From: Alphaproteobacteria bacterium
GTDB taxonomy: Bacteria > Pseudomonadota > Alphaproteobacteria > Rhizobiales > Rhizobiaceae
Direction: 5' to 3'
NCBI GenBank assembly: GCA_017308345.1
Contig: JAFKFE010001204.1
Coordinates: 1-15,136, forward strand
DNA length: 15,136 nt
Shown here: piece by piece, positions 14,639-15,136 of the stretch
Layout of the letters: the number at the start of each line of letters is the position of its first letter
How positions within the stretch are numbered: position 1 is the stretch's first letter
Notes under the pieces: model-generated
The model's database searches: none
The model's input: the letters and a program-made list of their open reading frames with translations, nothing else
Told to the model about the DNA's origin: nothing
Program-made: the position numbers and the translations under genes

Positions 14639-15136
14639 TTACGCTTCAGGGCTATTTTCGCAGCTCTGCCGCCTATCGCTGCCGCATCGCCTTCAATCTC
14701 AAGGGCGTTCCGTACGAACTAGTGCCCGTGCATCTGCGCCGCGACGGTGGCGAGCAGAGGAAGCCAGCCTATCGCAAGCTGAATCCTCAGGCGCTTGTAC
14801 CGGCCGTCCAGGTCGACGGGGCCATCCTCACCCAGTCGCTCGCCATCATCGAGTGGCTCGACGAAGCCTATCCGGATCCGCCACTGCTGCCGGTCGATAG
14901 GATCGAGCGGGCCCATGCGCGTGCCTTTGCGCAGGTCATCGCCTGCGACGTCCATCCGCTGCAGAACTTGAGGGTGCTCAACTATCTCAAGACGGAGCTC
15001 GCACAGCCGCAGGCGACGCTCGATGCCTGGTGCCGGCATTGGATCGGCGAGGGGCTCTCGGCCTGCGAGGCTCTCCTGACGCGCGCTGCTCCAGCCGGAC
15101 CGTTCACCTTTGGCGAAAGACCCGGGCTGGCCGATA
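14635..15136 (+). CDS. Zeta-class glutathione S-transferase, probable maleylpyruvate isomerase, 3' end beyond window
   Basis: A reading frame opens at the ATG that overlaps the preceding stop (ATGA, 14635-14638) and stays open for 167 codons to the right edge; full members are about 210-215 aa. It starts MITLQGYFRSSAAYRCRIAF, with the zeta-class SSAAYR active-site serines (S10, S11). It continues with NLKGVPYELVPVHL, LNPQALVPAVQVDG, the glutathione-binding QSLAIIEWLDE, then the helical domain with ACDVHPLQNLRVLNYL, and stops within the conserved LAD region. Such enzymes isomerise maleylpyruvate or maleylacetoacetate from cis to trans using glutathione. Lying between the dioxygenase and hydrolase functions of the gentisate pathway, maleylpyruvate is the expected substrate. 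It is the second candidate maleylpyruvate isomerase in this operon, alongside the unrelated DinB-type gene at 13280. Confidence 0.92.
   Translation, partial: MITLQGYFRSSAAYRCRIAFNLKGVPYELVPVHLRRDGGEQRKPAYRKLNPQALVPAVQVDGAILTQSLAIIEWLDEAYPDPPLLPVDRIERAHARAFAQVIACDVHPLQNLRVLNYLKTELAQPQATLDAWCRHWIGEGLSACEALLTRAAPAGPFTFGERPGLAD

Overview
The window looks like a catabolic locus from a high-GC proteobacterium, most likely an alphaproteobacterium of the Rhizobiales type. That placement rests on composition, gene style and operon make-up, not on a phylogenetic marker, so it is only a moderate-confidence guess. I see no mobile elements, RNA genes or CRISPR arrays. Coding density is very high, and the only non-coding stretches over 100 bp are 3494-3624 and 4585-4820.

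Left part (1-3493, minus strand): a three-gene sugar-type (CUT2/Rbs-like) ABC importer operon reading leftward. The order is periplasmic binding protein, double-NBD ATPase, permease; the permease runs off the left edge a few residues short of its usual length. Middle (3625-4584, plus strand): a LysR-type regulator divergent from the importer. Right part (4821 to the right edge, plus strand): a tightly packed nine-gene operon. It encodes HyuA; HyuB fused to an acetone-carboxylase-gamma-like zinc-ribbon domain; an SDR; an aldehyde dehydrogenase; a class II aldolase-family protein (probable decarboxylase); a gentisate 1,2-dioxygenase-like bicupin; a DinB-fold maleylpyruvate-isomerase-like protein; a fumarylpyruvate hydrolase; and a zeta-class GST maleylpyruvate isomerase cut by the right edge.

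The last four genes form a lower gentisate pathway: gentisate-type ring to maleylpyruvate, to fumarylpyruvate, to fumarate plus pyruvate. The first five look like a peripheral route that activates or remodels an unidentified substrate (ATP-dependent carboxylation or lactam opening, alcohol and aldehyde oxidation, decarboxylation) so that it enters ring cleavage. The importer would bring the substrate in.

A direct sequence link supports one regulon. The same 18-bp inverted repeat, CATAG-N8-CTATG, lies upstream of both the importer operon (3593-3610) and the hyu operon (4627-4644). In each case it is followed by a TATATT box 15-16 bp downstream in the direction of transcription. The LysR protein is the obvious candidate binder. 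The points most worth following up are this paired operator, the HyuB-gamma fusion, the presence of two unrelated maleylpyruvate isomerase families (one apparently lacking zinc ligands), and the unassigned substrate of the whole set.
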